A DNA stretch of 64,000 nt, from assembly GCA_002373505.1 (NCBI GenBank), contig DFKE01000016.1, forward strand, positions 62,001 through 126,000, in the 5' to 3' direction. Both the position numbers and the translations under genes were made by a program. Below, piece after piece: positions 1 through 9,085 of the stretch (position 1 is its first letter; the number at the start of each line of letters is the position of its first letter). A model generated the notes under the pieces. The model made no database searches and was not told where the DNA came from. It saw only the letters and a program-made list of their open reading frames with translations. Source of the stretch: Bacteroidales bacterium UBA3653 (GTDB taxonomy: Bacteria; Bacteroidota; Bacteroidia; Bacteroidales; Paludibacteraceae).

Positions 1-189
1 GGCATTTGCCTCCGCGAGAAGGAGATCTCCTTTCTTAGGCGAGCTATCCAGCGGCGAGAGAACGACAGAGTCTTTGTCTCCTTCGATAAACGGCCGCATG
101 CTGACGCCGGAAGGCGTGAAACGCACTTCTTTTCCTTCAGCGAGCAGCCGTGCCAGTTCGGGGATCAATATATCGTTTTCTATTCGCAT
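1..189 (-). CDS. S24/S26-type peptidase, N-terminal part (runs off the window)
   Basis: Reading the minus strand from the ATG at 187-189 gives an open frame of 63 codons to the window edge. It contains the sequence GVSMRPFIEGD at about residues 29-39. A Ser-Met-x-Pro motif in this setting is the nucleophile region of the S24/S26 (LexA/signal peptidase I-like) serine peptidases. The catalytic Lys would lie beyond the edge. The start is 7 bases after the stop of the upstream secreted protein, so it is probably the last visible gene of a three-gene minus-strand operon headed by an M6 protease. In Bacteroidales such small S24/S26 proteins often stand alone and are of unknown substrate; a role in processing the neighbouring exported proteins is inference. 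Confidence 0.6.
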   Translation of the reverse strand, partial: MRIENDILIPELARLLAEGKEVRFTPSGVSMRPFIEGDKDSVVLSPLDSSPKKGDLLLAEANA

Positions 190-196
190 TTATTTG

Positions 197-736
197 TTAT
201 TCGGGTTTGTAGATAAAGCATCCGGGACAGCCGGAGAGGTCAACATAAATATAATCTATCTGCTTGATATACACTTTGTCCGAACTATAAGCTATACGAA
301 CATAGTAATCCCCTGCGCGCGGCATTTTAACGGTAGTCAAACTGCTGGAAACTTGTCTTGTTGCTATATCGTGCCATTCGCTTCCGTCTGTGGAAATAGA
401 AACCGTCATAGCTCTTTTCGCATAAGGAGAGTACACGATGCGTAAACTATCCAAGTTTTGAATTTTAGACGTTTCCACTTTCTCCCCAGAGTTCTCCAGA
501 AAGATAGCCGTTTTATATTCTGTTGTCTCACTTGCAGAAAACTCTGCTCCACCGGAACAAGTATAAGTAACCAAGTCGGTTATACCTGTTTGGTTGGTGT
601 TTTCTACCTTCAGTTTCTTCGGTGATGCATTGAACATGGCATCAAAGTCATGCGGAAGAGTTCTCGTCTCAGCTCCGGAGATGATGGGGCTGAGAGAGAA
701 CAAGCAGATGAGGACATAACGAATGTGGGTTTTCAT
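197..736 (-). CDS. Small secreted protein of unknown function
   Basis: The 179-residue product begins with a Sec signal peptide (about residues 1-21, ending near SGAET). The rest is a single beta-rich domain: KIQNLDSLRIVYSPYAKRAM followed by VSISTDGSEWHDIA and a YVRIAYSSDKVYIKQIDYIYV strand pattern. This resembles galactose-binding-like or F5/8-type jelly rolls found attached to Bacteroidales secreted enzymes, but I cannot assign a family. Its start codon directly abuts the stop of the M6 protease upstream, so the two are co-transcribed and probably co-exported. A similar strand pattern (VQVVWNSNTSDRSLDIYGKN) occurs in the C-terminal part of that protease, so the small protein may be a detached accessory domain. 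No catalytic motif is visible. Confidence 0.65.
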   Translation of the reverse strand: MKTHIRYVLICLFSLSPIISGAETRTLPHDFDAMFNASPKKLKVENTNQTGITDLVTYTCSGGAEFSASETTEYKTAIFLENSGEKVETSKIQNLDSLRIVYSPYAKRAMTVSISTDGSEWHDIATRQVSSSLTTVKMPRAGDYYVRIAYSSDKVYIKQIDYIYVDLSGCPGCFIYKPE

Positions 737-3082
737 TTATTCGAGGCGTGCACCGGTAAGAGAGTAAACTTCGTTTCCAACGAGGATGACCATTTGTCCG
801 TTTCGGATTGCCTTGACGGCAGTCGGTTGTTCCGCCTCGGTGTGTTCAATCGCCGTTTGACCACCGTTGCAGGAAGTGGTGTAGTTGCTGTATCCTACTC
901 CCGAGCCTTCCCAGACGAAGGTAATCTTGTCCATATACAGCGCCCCATTGTTCGAGCGGACACCCACGAAGGTGTAGTCCCCCGTGATTGCCAGTTCGGT
1001 AGCCGTGCCGCTTGCGATAGAGCCTAATTTGGTTCCTCTTCCCGAAGCGTCATAGAGGTCGGAAGGATCGGTATAAGCACTGTTCTTGCCGTATATATCC
1101 AGCGAGCGGTCGGAAGTGTTGCTATTCCATACCACTTGCACTTTCGCCAGTTTGCCGCCGGAAGCGGTAGTGACGATACCTGAATTGCTATTCTTGGAGC
1201 GTAGCTGTATGGCGTCATTGCCTCCTGCGCTCTGTCCGGCATAGACGGCATCCGATGTGGCTGTTACACCGCTCCACGAAGCATAGTTCGTTCCTGAAAC
1301 GCCTGTGGACGAAAGCGTCAGTTCGTCGCTTATTTCCACCGTTGCTTCGCCGGTTTGGGTTGCAAAGACTGCGTAGAAAGTAGCAGGTTCAGCGATAGCG
1401 TCTCCGGCATTGACGAGCGTCGGAGCGGTAGTAGCGGAGCTGTAGTTCTCCGCGGCAGTCCAGCCGACGAAGACCGTTCCTTCGCATGCCTCGGGTTCGT
1501 TAGTCGGCAGTACTATTTTTCCTGTGCTTGTCGTCGTAGCGAAATCCGCTCCGTTGGCCATGAAGGTGAGCGTGAACGGATCTACGACAGGCGTGGGTTC
1601 CTCGATATAGGTGAGGGTCACGATCTGATTACTCTCCTTGATATTCAAGAGCGGTTTGCCGCTAACGCCCGTCCAAGAAGTCTTCTTACCGGTTCCAGGG
1701 AAGGGATTCTTCGGGCAGTTGTCGGTCGAGCCATCCCAACCAATAGCTGTTCCGGTAGCGGAAACAACGGTATAGAGTGGAGCTCCGCTGGTTTCTGAGT
1801 TATTCGGCGCGTTATTTTCCCAAGCGGATTCATTGAAATTGATTTTCCAGATGAGCATGCCGTGTCCCGTGAGCGGTGCATCCCAACCCACAGCCTGACG
1901 GTTTTCGATATAATAGCGCAGACCGGAAGTGGTCGGACTAACATACGTGCCGGAAGCATTGATCTGATAAGTCTGATAGTTCTCCGTGCCGTTGGCATAG
2001 AGCGTTACATTCTGCCCTTCATTACCCAAGTTAATCGGTGTTAACCAACCGAAGAAATCTTTCTCCCACGGATCGTAGTTAGGCGGGCAGTGACCATCGG
2101 CATTGTAGGAACCGCCATCCATGATATTCCAGTCGTTCGGCGTAAGACAATTATCATAAACCGTTCCATAATCTGTATCGTACAGATCCGGCAGACCCAT
2201 TACGTGACCGAACTCATGGCAAAGCGTTCCGATACCACCGAGCGAACTACCGGATATCTCACCGGACATAGCATAGTTATCGAGTTTTTTACCGCCTACT
2301 TTGCACTGTGCTTCGGTATAGGTGCAATTTCCGTAATAACGCGCGGATTCAACAGACCAGTTGTGGGGCCAGATGGTCTCTGACGAGCCACCATCCGCTT
2401 GTCCTTTACCGGCATAGATGACATAGACGAAATCGACATAGCCATCTGAATCGGAGTCATAGTCCGCCCAGTTGATGGTAAACTGCTCGTTAGCGAGGAT
2501 ACAAGCCTCTACGACAGCGTCGGTAGCATGTTGGTCATCACCCTCTTTAGCGCCGTCCGTTCCATAATAGGCCACGTTGCGGCTAAGGGTCACTGGTCCG
2601 AAGACATCAAACTGCGGACGATAGCTACCATTGGACTGATCCGCAAAATACTGACCTGCAGAAGGATAACCGCTATTCACGGTACAATTGGTCGAGTTAC
2701 AAAGCTCATCAAAGGTAGCTTGCGTATGACCGGATTGCATCGATTTATTGGAGAAATTTGCCAGAATGACAACTCCTTTCGGAGCAAGGTTCGGCGTAAC
2801 GCCTACTTCTTTGCGTTGACGTCGAGCAACGGCTTTTGCTCGACGTGCTTTGGCAACTGCCTCTGTCGGTGCTTCTCCTACCTCCACATACATGCCGTTG
2901 ACCTCGCGGACCTGTTTGCCCTCGCGATTAATCATGTAATGGTAGAACTCGTCTCCAAATTGTTGAATCTCGATGGTCGTACCATCTGCTTGTGTGCGCG
3001 TTTGCCATCCTCGGCGCGCGGGTACTGCGCTTGCTGTCACAGCAAGAACGCATAAGAAAAGAAATGATAAAATCTTCTTCAT
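737..3082 (-). CDS. Secreted M6-family metalloprotease
   Basis: The 781-residue protein has a signal peptide (residues 1-19), a propeptide-like segment with PARRGWQTRT and FGDEFYHYM (about 20-60), a basic KARRAKAVARRQRK stretch (about 78-91), and then a catalytic domain. The zinc site is HEFGHVMGLPD at residues 289-299, the extended HExxHxxGxxD motif of M6 (immune-inhibitor-A-like) peptidases; metal is held by the two His and probably the Asp. After the catalytic domain come an InlB-B-type repeat (about 500-575, with FVGWTAAENY), a jelly-roll-like region and a short C-terminal tail (AVKAIRNGQMVILVGNEVYS) shared with other exported proteins here. It is first gene of a minus-strand operon and has a clear promoter at 3122-3153. 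It is expected at the cell surface or outside the cell, degrading host or dietary protein. Confidence 0.85.
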   Translation of the reverse strand: MKKILSFLFLCVLAVTASAVPARRGWQTRTQADGTTIEIQQFGDEFYHYMINREGKQVREVNGMYVEVGEAPTEAVAKARRAKAVARRQRKEVGVTPNLAPKGVVILANFSNKSMQSGHTQATFDELCNSTNCTVNSGYPSAGQYFADQSNGSYRPQFDVFGPVTLSRNVAYYGTDGAKEGDDQHATDAVVEACILANEQFTINWADYDSDSDGYVDFVYVIYAGKGQADGGSSETIWPHNWSVESARYYGNCTYTEAQCKVGGKKLDNYAMSGEISGSSLGGIGTLCHEFGHVMGLPDLYDTDYGTVYDNCLTPNDWNIMDGGSYNADGHCPPNYDPWEKDFFGWLTPINLGNEGQNVTLYANGTENYQTYQINASGTYVSPTTSGLRYYIENRQAVGWDAPLTGHGMLIWKINFNESAWENNAPNNSETSGAPLYTVVSATGTAIGWDGSTDNCPKNPFPGTGKKTSWTGVSGKPLLNIKESNQIVTLTYIEEPTPVVDPFTLTFMANGADFATTTSTGKIVLPTNEPEACEGTVFVGWTAAENYSSATTAPTLVNAGDAIAEPATFYAVFATQTGEATVEISDELTLSSTGVSGTNYASWSGVTATSDAVYAGQSAGGNDAIQLRSKNSNSGIVTTASGGKLAKVQVVWNSNTSDRSLDIYGKNSAYTDPSDLYDASGRGTKLGSIASGTATELAITGDYTFVGVRSNNGALYMDKITFVWEGSGVGYSNYTTSCNGGQTAIEHTEAEQPTAVKAIRNGQMVILVGNEVYSLTGARLE

Positions 3083-3121
3083 GATATGAATATATAATGT
3101 TTTATTTTACGAATTAGCGTG

Positions 3122-3153
3122 CAAAGGTACGGCTTTTTTTTCAGATACACAAA
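3122..3153 (-). promoter_or_regulatory. Housekeeping-type promoter for the M6 protease operon
   Basis: On the minus strand TTTG (3150-3153) is followed after exactly 20 bases by TACCTTTG (3122-3129), the Bacteroidota TTTG/TAnnTTTG sigma-ABfr pattern. It lies 40 bases upstream of the ATG. Confidence 0.75.
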
Positions 3154-3175
3154 TAAAATTGCAATTTTTAAGAAA

Positions 3176-3330
3176 ATAAACATAGATAAACCCTTTTAAA
3201 TGCTTTAAAGCTGCGCTTTCTGTGTACTTTGGAGCTATAAACTCCTTGTAAGCAAGTTTCCAGAGAGTTTCTATCTCCAAAGCCCACGCCCTAGGGGGTT
3301 AAAGCATTTAAAAGCAATAAACATAAATAA
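3176..3330. repeat. Inverted-repeat element flanked by near-identical short direct repeats
   Basis: A perfect 16-base arm CTTTTAAATGCTTTAA (about 3193-3208) is repeated inverted as TTAAAGCATTTAAAAG (about 3299-3314). Inside lies a second pair, CTTTGGAG (about 3227-3234) and CTCCAAAG (about 3274-3281), and a small CTTG/CAAG hairpin. The whole is bracketed by ATAAACATAGATAAA and ATAAACATAAATAAA, which differ at one base. Together these could fold into one long stem. The block lies between divergent promoters, in the otherwise gene-free stretch 3083-3532. It looks like a small non-autonomous element or a structured RNA; which cannot be told from one copy. Confidence 0.4.
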
Positions 3331-3420
3331 AATTTCTTGTCCTATTTATTGGATTTAGCGGAGTATATATGTGTAAAAATTGACAGATTTTGCAGAAAAA
3401 GTCGTTTTATACCTATTTTA

Positions 3421-3452
3421 TTTGCGTATATGCGCGAAAAGTGTTATTTTTG
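3421..3452 (+). promoter_or_regulatory. Promoter for the adhesin-like gene
   Basis: TTTG at 3421-3424 and TATTTTTG at 3445-3452 are separated by 20 bases. The implied leader of about 75 bases is AT-rich and ends in an A-rich ribosome-binding region typical of Bacteroidota. Confidence 0.75.
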
Positions 3453-3532
3453 CAGTCGATTTTGTAAGATATAGTTGTCAAAACACTATAAAAACCCAAT
3501 TATTCATTTAACTTAAAAACATTAAAACACAA

Positions 3533-5980
3533 ATGAAAAAACTTTTCACATTAGCCGCTGCCGTATTGGCAAGCATGGCAATGAATGCGGATGTAATTTT
3601 TGGTCCGTTTACCTTGACGGCAGACAACAATGTCAAGGACCAAGTAACTACTGTGGATGGCGGTAACGTCACAGTTACGACTGCTTTCGCAACCAGTGGC
3701 AGTAACGAAGTAACCGTCAATGAGCAGACATTCTACAAGTTCAACTCATCTTCTGCAATCACATGTGCACTTGCCGATGCAGCCACTTTTGAGGAAGGAG
3801 ATTCCATCGTAATTTTGACAGCATCTCATGCTAGCAGCAAAAAGACCACCGGTGTCAAGCTGAACAACTCTATTGAAGTTACCGGTGAGATTCCGGGCGG
3901 CGAAGCGATTGAAGTCTATTACATTGTACAAGCCGAAGACGGCATTGCAGGTACAAATAGTTTTACCGTAAACCGTTATAACAGCGACTCGAAATTCGGT
4001 ACGATTACCGTTTATCGTCCAGGCGAAGTAATTCCTTCGACCGATCCTGTAGCATCTGTTACAGTTGACGGTCCGGCAAACGGCGCTATCGGTTTCGAGG
4101 CTACCTTCACCGCTAATACGGATGTAAAGGCCGATGCATACAAATGGTATGTAGATGGTGCAGAACAAGAGGGTGCTACCGCAAAGACGTTTGCTTTCAC
4201 TCCGACCGCAGAGCGCACTTATCGCATCATGGCAGCAGCCAAGAATGAGTACAATGCTGATTTCGTACAGAGTGCAGGTGTTGATTTCGTAGTAACCAAA
4301 CTCTGCGGCGAGTTAATCAAGGCTACCCACGTCAACAAGAACACAGCAACCGTTACCGGCGTAGTAGGCGGTACGGCAGACAAGAACACGCAGGACGGCG
4401 GTAAATTAGGTTCCAACGGTCACTATTTCGGTGTCAAGTTGGCTTCGGGTTCGTTCATGGCAGGCGATGTAGTAACTATCGTTGCTTCCTTACTCAACGG
4501 CGGTAATACCGCTACTATCTATTCCGACAAGGGCGAGAACCTGTTGGGTAGTGTAGATTTTGACGCAGAGACCCTGACCGCCACCTATACACTGACCACT
4601 TCGGCCGAAGCAATCTATGTATATCGTACTTCTTCTGCTTGCAATCCGAATATCGAGAGCATTTCCGTTACCCGTTCTTGCGAAGCAAGCAGCAATGCGG
4701 AGCTGGCAAAACTGACCGTTAACGGTGTTGAGGTAGAGCCGGAAGAAGGTGGTCTGCTGTATGTTTATACCTTGAGCGCTTCCTATACAGAGCCGACCGT
4801 AACTATCGCACTCACCTTAGCTCATCCGTTGGCTACCATCAAATATGATTTGAGCAACCCGTATGAGATGGAGACTCCCGAGGCGGGCAGCAACAAAGGA
4901 CAAGCTTTCACTATTATCGCTGAGGATGGCACAGAGAAGACCTATACCGTTCGGATTTACAAATCCAATACGCTGAACGATGACTGGACTTTAAGTGCTC
5001 TGTCCGTTGATGGTTTTGAGTTGAGTCCGGCATTTGAGAATCCGTACGTTGTGATGTACACGATTACCAAGCCATACGGAACTCCGGATCCGGAATTGAG
5101 TGCTCTTCATTACACGTTGAATGACCCGAACGCTACCGCAGAGGCTTCTATGCCTGATGGGCAACATCAGTACTTGATTGCTTGTACCGCAGAGAATGGC
5201 ACCAGCACGAACAATTATGTGATTGACATCATTGAAGCTCCTGCAAAGAAAGACTTGTTAGAGGTTAGCTTCAGCAACGGTGTTAATGGTTATATTGCAG
5301 CCGGTGAGATCAATGTTCCTTACTTGGCAGGCAAAACAGAGCCGAGTTTCGTAGAGGCTAAGTTCTGGAATGCAGACGGCGAGCCGAGTGCAGAGATCGT
5401 TGAGGGCAAACTCGTTGTAACCGGAGCAGACAGTCAAACGGCTGAATATACCATCAACTATATTCCTGTTACCCCGATGGCGGTAGATAACCAAGAAGTT
5501 ACGTTCGATGCAGTTCCTTCGTACATCTACTCTGTTTACGGATGGGATGCAAGCAAGGGTGTCAAGTTTAGCAAAGATGTAGAAGAAGCGGGCAACCATC
5601 GTATCTCCGAGGGTAAGGATCGTATCTATATCGCTCTGCCGGGTGCTAGAGAAGTTATTCTGACCAGCGGTAGCGGCGGCAAACGTCCTATCAAGGTGAC
5701 CGTAAACGGTGTTGTGGACGAGTCCATTACCCAGACCGCGGCAAGTGGCGAGAGCATCACTATCGCCCTCTCCGAGGCTGTTGAAGGTAACTTCATCGGT
5801 ATTGAGAGCAATGGTAACAACGGCGACGGAGGTTTCACTAACATCAAAGTGAACGGCTGGCCGACCGCTATCGACAACACCGACGCAGCGGTTAAGGCTA
5901 CCAAGCGCGTGATCAACGGCGTTCTCTTCATCGAGAAGAACGGCGTGCTCTACAACGCACAGGGCGCTATTGTTAAGTAA
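3533..5980 (+). CDS. Large secreted multidomain surface protein (adhesin-like)
   Basis: The 815-residue product starts with a signal peptide (residues 1-19, MKKLFTLAAAVLASMAMNA). It has no recognisable catalytic motif. An Ig/PKD-like module follows (about 170-240, with YKWYVDGAEQEGA). Two or three cadherin-like beta-sandwich modules come next, about 400-640, each of the type ELAKLTVNGVEVEP...YTLSASY...EDGTEKTYTVRIYK. A jelly-roll-like domain occupies about 660-770. The protein ends in the tail TKRVINGVLFIEKNGVLYNA, shared with three other exported proteins in the window and likely a sorting tail. It is monocistronic, with a promoter at 3421-3452 and a terminator at 6021-6051. A role in adhesion or glycan binding is inference from architecture. 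Confidence 0.75.
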   Translation: MKKLFTLAAAVLASMAMNADVIFGPFTLTADNNVKDQVTTVDGGNVTVTTAFATSGSNEVTVNEQTFYKFNSSSAITCALADAATFEEGDSIVILTASHASSKKTTGVKLNNSIEVTGEIPGGEAIEVYYIVQAEDGIAGTNSFTVNRYNSDSKFGTITVYRPGEVIPSTDPVASVTVDGPANGAIGFEATFTANTDVKADAYKWYVDGAEQEGATAKTFAFTPTAERTYRIMAAAKNEYNADFVQSAGVDFVVTKLCGELIKATHVNKNTATVTGVVGGTADKNTQDGGKLGSNGHYFGVKLASGSFMAGDVVTIVASLLNGGNTATIYSDKGENLLGSVDFDAETLTATYTLTTSAEAIYVYRTSSACNPNIESISVTRSCEASSNAELAKLTVNGVEVEPEEGGLLYVYTLSASYTEPTVTIALTLAHPLATIKYDLSNPYEMETPEAGSNKGQAFTIIAEDGTEKTYTVRIYKSNTLNDDWTLSALSVDGFELSPAFENPYVVMYTITKPYGTPDPELSALHYTLNDPNATAEASMPDGQHQYLIACTAENGTSTNNYVIDIIEAPAKKDLLEVSFSNGVNGYIAAGEINVPYLAGKTEPSFVEAKFWNADGEPSAEIVEGKLVVTGADSQTAEYTINYIPVTPMAVDNQEVTFDAVPSYIYSVYGWDASKGVKFSKDVEEAGNHRISEGKDRIYIALPGAREVILTSGSGGKRPIKVTVNGVVDESITQTAASGESITIALSEAVEGNFIGIESNGNNGDGGFTNIKVNGWPTAIDNTDAAVKATKRVINGVLFIEKNGVLYNAQGAIVK

Positions 5981-5989
5981 GAAAAACCA

Positions 5990-6014
5990 CCCGACCCGAC
6001 CCTTTAGGGAGGGA
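5990..6014. repeat. Short palindromic dispersed repeat (CCCGACCCT...AGGGAGGG family)
   Basis: CCCGACCCTTTAGGGAGGGAGG lies just after the stop of the adhesin-like gene. Related copies lie at 6107-6137, 8179-8209 (inside a coding sequence) and 9835-9868. Each consists of a C-rich arm, TTCAA/CTCAA-like loop and a G-rich arm, so each can form a hairpin. Confidence 0.6.
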
Positions 6015-6020
6015 GGAATG

Positions 6021-6051
6021 ACAGCTCCGCACAATGCGGGGCTGTTTTTTT
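6021..6051 (+). terminator. Rho-independent terminator
   Basis: An 11-base stem ACAGCTCCGCA (6021-6031) pairs with TGCGGGGCTGT (6035-6045), with one G-T wobble and a CAA loop. A run of T follows to 6051. It ends the adhesin-like transcript. Confidence 0.85.
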
Positions 6052-6106
6052 GTGCGGAACGCTCCCAAAAAAGACTCTATAGCCGTTCACCGGACACTCA
6101 ACCGTG

Positions 6107-6137
6107 CCCCCCCCTCGAAGGAGGGAGAAAAGGGGAT
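6107..6137. repeat. Second copy of the CCCTCC...GGAGGG palindromic repeat
   Basis: CCCCCCCTCGAAGGAGGGAG is a variant of the repeat at 5990-6014. It sits in the gene-free stretch 5981-6404. That stretch also holds a 12-base tandem repeat (TCCTGTGTTAA units, about 6170-6204). Confidence 0.5.
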
Positions 6138-6273
6138 ATCGTACCGCTGTGGTGCCGGTTTCGTTCCGGACATCCTGTGTTAATCCTGTGTTAATGCTGT
6201 GTTGGGATATTGAGAGAGGAGGACAGAGGAAAAGCAGGAAAAGGGCAAGGGAGGGACGAAAAAAGCACAAAGA

Positions 6274-6305
6274 TTTGCGTATATCAAAAAAAAGTTGTAA
6301 ATTTG
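6274..6305 (+). promoter_or_regulatory. Promoter for the CE12-like esterase gene
   Basis: TTTG at 6274-6277, a 20-base spacer and TAAATTTG at 6298-6305. The leader to the GTG start is about 90 bases. Confidence 0.75.
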
Positions 6306-6404
6306 CACGCTTTTTGTATTCCAATACAAAATACGAGACCGGAACAGGATATAACAAAACATAAATAAAATTATTCACAAAACCATTAAAAAACACAAGT
6401 CAAG

Positions 6405-8294
6405 GTGAAGAAAATTATATCTATTCTGATGACGGCGATGATCGGGCTGCCACTGGCGAACGGAGCCGTAAAAGTACACACTATCGGTGACAGTACGATG
6501 GCCGAGTACGACGAGAACACCACCGACAAGCGCGGCTGGGGAATGTATCTGGGTTCGTTCTTCGACCCGGCTTTTGTGACCGTGAACAACCGCGGCAAAT
6601 CAGGCGCAGACACCCGCAGTTTCTACACCGGAGCCGCTTATTGGCCGAGCATGAAGAGCCAGATGAGCGCAGGGGATTACCTCATTATTCAGTTTGCACA
6701 CAACGACGAGGGTACCGTTACCAACGGAATGGATAATTTAGAGTACGCTGAATATTGTCAGGCGAAGGGTTTGCCGGCTCCTACGGACACGCGCGGGACG
6801 AACCCGCAGACCACTTACCGTGATTTTCTGCGCCTGTTCATTGACGAGGCACGTGAGTTGGGCGTCAACCCGATTCTGGTAGGTCCGATATGCCGCAAGT
6901 ATTTCAGCAACGGCAATATCCGGCGCAACGGTCAGCACGACTTGGGTGACAAATTCAGCAAAATAGAGAACGGCGTTCTCTATGAGAACCAGAGCCTTCC
7001 TGCCAATGACTCGTCCATGAGTTACGTACATGCCATGCGCGAGGTGGCGAAAGAGAAGAACGTGCCGTTCCTGAACCTGACGGAAGCAACCCGTCAGATG
7101 TATCTAGAGTACGGCGAGGCACAATGCACGCAGCTGCTGTTCTGCAACGGCGACAACACGCACACGAATGCCATGGGCGGCAACCTGATTGCCCGCCAGG
7201 CAGCGCAGATGATGAAAGACGCAGGTATATTGGCTGAACATATCAATATTCCGACATCCATCACTGCCAACCCGACATCGATAGAGATCGGCGAGACGTA
7301 CAGCGGCGTAGCGCAGAACAAAGAGTTTTTGCTGACGGGATTCGGTCTGGAGCCCGCGAGCGGCACGGTATCGCTTCATGCGACAGGCGCGCTGACGATC
7401 TCGACAGACAAAGAGAACTATGACAAGACCGCTTCCGTGGATTACGCCGGAAGCACCTTGTTCCAAAAGATCTACGTGCGCGCTATCTATGAGAACGCAG
7501 GCGAGAACAAAGACTCTGTCGTAGTTACTTTCGGCGAGAACAGTGTGTCCGTCCCCGTGACAGCAAGCGTCATCTCTCTGGAAGGCGGCAGCGCCGTAAG
7601 CGCAACCTGGACGGTGAACGCCAAACCGATGCCGGAACCGGAAATAACAGGCCCGATCAGCGCAGCGTTCACGATGAACAACATGGCGTATATCGATTAT
7701 AACAGCAGTAGCAAGAATTATTTCACCGACGGCGAGGAGACCGGTCTGACCTTGGGACGTTTCCATAACTCCGCAGACGGGAGTAGCCGCACTCCTTGGC
7801 CCGCAGGCGAGATAGACGAGAACGCGAGCCGCTATCTGGATTTCGCCATCACCGCTCCTGCTGCCATGGAGGTCCGTATCACCAAAATCTCGATGGCTAT
7901 TGGAGCCGACGGCACATCCACCATGTGTTACCATATCAACACCGGATTCGGCGACGGTTTCACCGGTGTGAAGACCATTGCCGAGAGACAACACATGGCC
8001 AACCGTGTAGTGGAGCACGCTGATATTACTCCCACCCTGACTATCCCCGCCGGGGAGACGCTGCACGTACGGATCCTGCCGTGGCATGACCTCGGAGAAG
8101 AGAAGGACAGCAAGTACATCTGTCTGCGCAGCGTGAAGATAGAGGGTCAGGCTTTCGAGCCGGGCGAAGAGGGAAACCTCTCCCCGACCCTCCCTTCAAG
8201 GGAGGGAGTAAAGATACTCCGGGACGGTGTGCTGCTGATTGAGCAGAACGGCGTGGTTTACAATGCGCAGGGCATGGTTTTAATACGAAAATAA
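6405..8294 (+). CDS. Secreted SGNH esterase, rhamnogalacturonan acetylesterase-like (CE12)
   Basis: A GTG start gives a proper signal peptide (MKKIISILMTAMIGLPLANG), and no ATG does so. The SGNH blocks are clear: GDS at 28-30 (nucleophile Ser30), the Gly block RGKSGADT at 63-70, AHND with Asn100, and DNTH (Asp250, His253). This arrangement and VHTIGDSTMAEY match the CE12 family, which removes acetyl groups from pectic rhamnogalacturonan. Residues after about 280 form additional beta domains and a jelly roll, and the protein ends in DGVLLIEQNGVVYNAQG, the shared exported-protein tail. Immediately before that tail the codons NLSPTLPSREG are a genomic palindromic repeat read in frame. Cell-surface or periplasmic polysaccharide degradation is the likely role; the substrate is inference. 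Confidence 0.8.
   Translation: MKKIISILMTAMIGLPLANGAVKVHTIGDSTMAEYDENTTDKRGWGMYLGSFFDPAFVTVNNRGKSGADTRSFYTGAAYWPSMKSQMSAGDYLIIQFAHNDEGTVTNGMDNLEYAEYCQAKGLPAPTDTRGTNPQTTYRDFLRLFIDEARELGVNPILVGPICRKYFSNGNIRRNGQHDLGDKFSKIENGVLYENQSLPANDSSMSYVHAMREVAKEKNVPFLNLTEATRQMYLEYGEAQCTQLLFCNGDNTHTNAMGGNLIARQAAQMMKDAGILAEHINIPTSITANPTSIEIGETYSGVAQNKEFLLTGFGLEPASGTVSLHATGALTISTDKENYDKTASVDYAGSTLFQKIYVRAIYENAGENKDSVVVTFGENSVSVPVTASVISLEGGSAVSATWTVNAKPMPEPEITGPISAAFTMNNMAYIDYNSSSKNYFTDGEETGLTLGRFHNSADGSSRTPWPAGEIDENASRYLDFAITAPAAMEVRITKISMAIGADGTSTMCYHINTGFGDGFTGVKTIAERQHMANRVVEHADITPTLTIPAGETLHVRILPWHDLGEEKDSKYICLRSVKIEGQAFEPGEEGNLSPTLPSREGVKILRDGVLLIEQNGVVYNAQGMVLIRK
8179..8209. repeat. Palindromic repeat inserted in frame within the esterase gene
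   Basis: CTCCCCGACCCTCCCTTCAAG continues into GGGAGGGAGT and matches the intergenic copy at 9835-9868 almost base for base. It is read as SPTLPSREG between the last folded domain and the C-terminal tail. Confidence 0.65.
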
Positions 8295-8347
8295 ACATAG
8301 ATAAACAAAAATAAAATTTATCGCCGGGAGTGGAAAGACATTAAACG

Positions 8348-9085
8348 ATGCGAATATTACAACATATAGGAGAGTATTTTCTGCTGATGGGTCGGGTATT
8401 GCGAATGCCCGACCGCCAGCGGATGTTCTGGCGTCAATACAGCAGAGAACTGGAGAAACAAGGTCTCCAGTCCCTGCCGATCGTGCTGATCATTTCCGTA
8501 TTTATCGGAGCCATCCTGACTATTCAGGCGAAGACGAACACGGAGAACCCGCTTCTGCCGACCTATACGGTAGGTCTGCTAACGAGGGAGACGCTGCTGC
8601 TGGAGTTCTCAAGCACGATCCTGTGTCTCATTCTGGCAGGCAAAGTGGGGTCCAACATCGCTTCGGAGATAGGCACGATGCGTATCACGGAACAGATTGA
8701 CGCAATGGAGATTATGGGTGTGAACAGCGCCAACTATCTGATTCTGCCGAAGATCCTGGCGTTCGTGACGATGATGCCGATGCTGGTGATCATCTCGACG
8801 GCTGTCGGTCTGGTAGGAGGCTGGGCGGTAGGTGCATTCACGGACATCATCACCGTACACGACTACCTCATCGGCGTGCAGTACGCGTTCAATCCATACT
8901 ACGTATGGTACGGCATCATCAAGAGTCTGGTGTTCGCGTTCGTGATCACGAGCATGAGCAGTTATTACGGATACAACGTACGCGGCGGCGCGCTGGATGT
9001 AGGACGCGCAAGCACGAATGCCGTTGTGAACAGCAATATAATGATCCTTTTCCTCGACCTCGTTTTAAGTAAATTGCTGCTATGA
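8348..9085 (+). CDS. mlaE: MlaE-family ABC transporter permease
   Basis: The 245-residue integral membrane protein has the MlaE (YrbE) permease pattern. An amphipathic N-terminus is followed by hydrophobic segments, including IVLIISVFIGAILTIQAKTN and the signature region LAGKVGSNIASEIGTMRITEQIDAM (the E-G-T-M-R-x-T-E-Q-x-D-A core), then ANYLILPKILAFVTMMPMLV. MlaE with MlaF moves phospholipids between inner and outer membranes to keep lipid asymmetry. The gene overlaps the following mlaF by four bases (ATGA), so translation is coupled. The substrate-binding MlaD partner is not in the window. Confidence 0.88.
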   Translation: MRILQHIGEYFLLMGRVLRMPDRQRMFWRQYSRELEKQGLQSLPIVLIISVFIGAILTIQAKTNTENPLLPTYTVGLLTRETLLLEFSSTILCLILAGKVGSNIASEIGTMRITEQIDAMEIMGVNSANYLILPKILAFVTMMPMLVIISTAVGLVGGWAVGAFTDIITVHDYLIGVQYAFNPYYVWYGIIKSLVFAFVITSMSSYYGYNVRGGALDVGRASTNAVVNSNIMILFLDLVLSKLLL

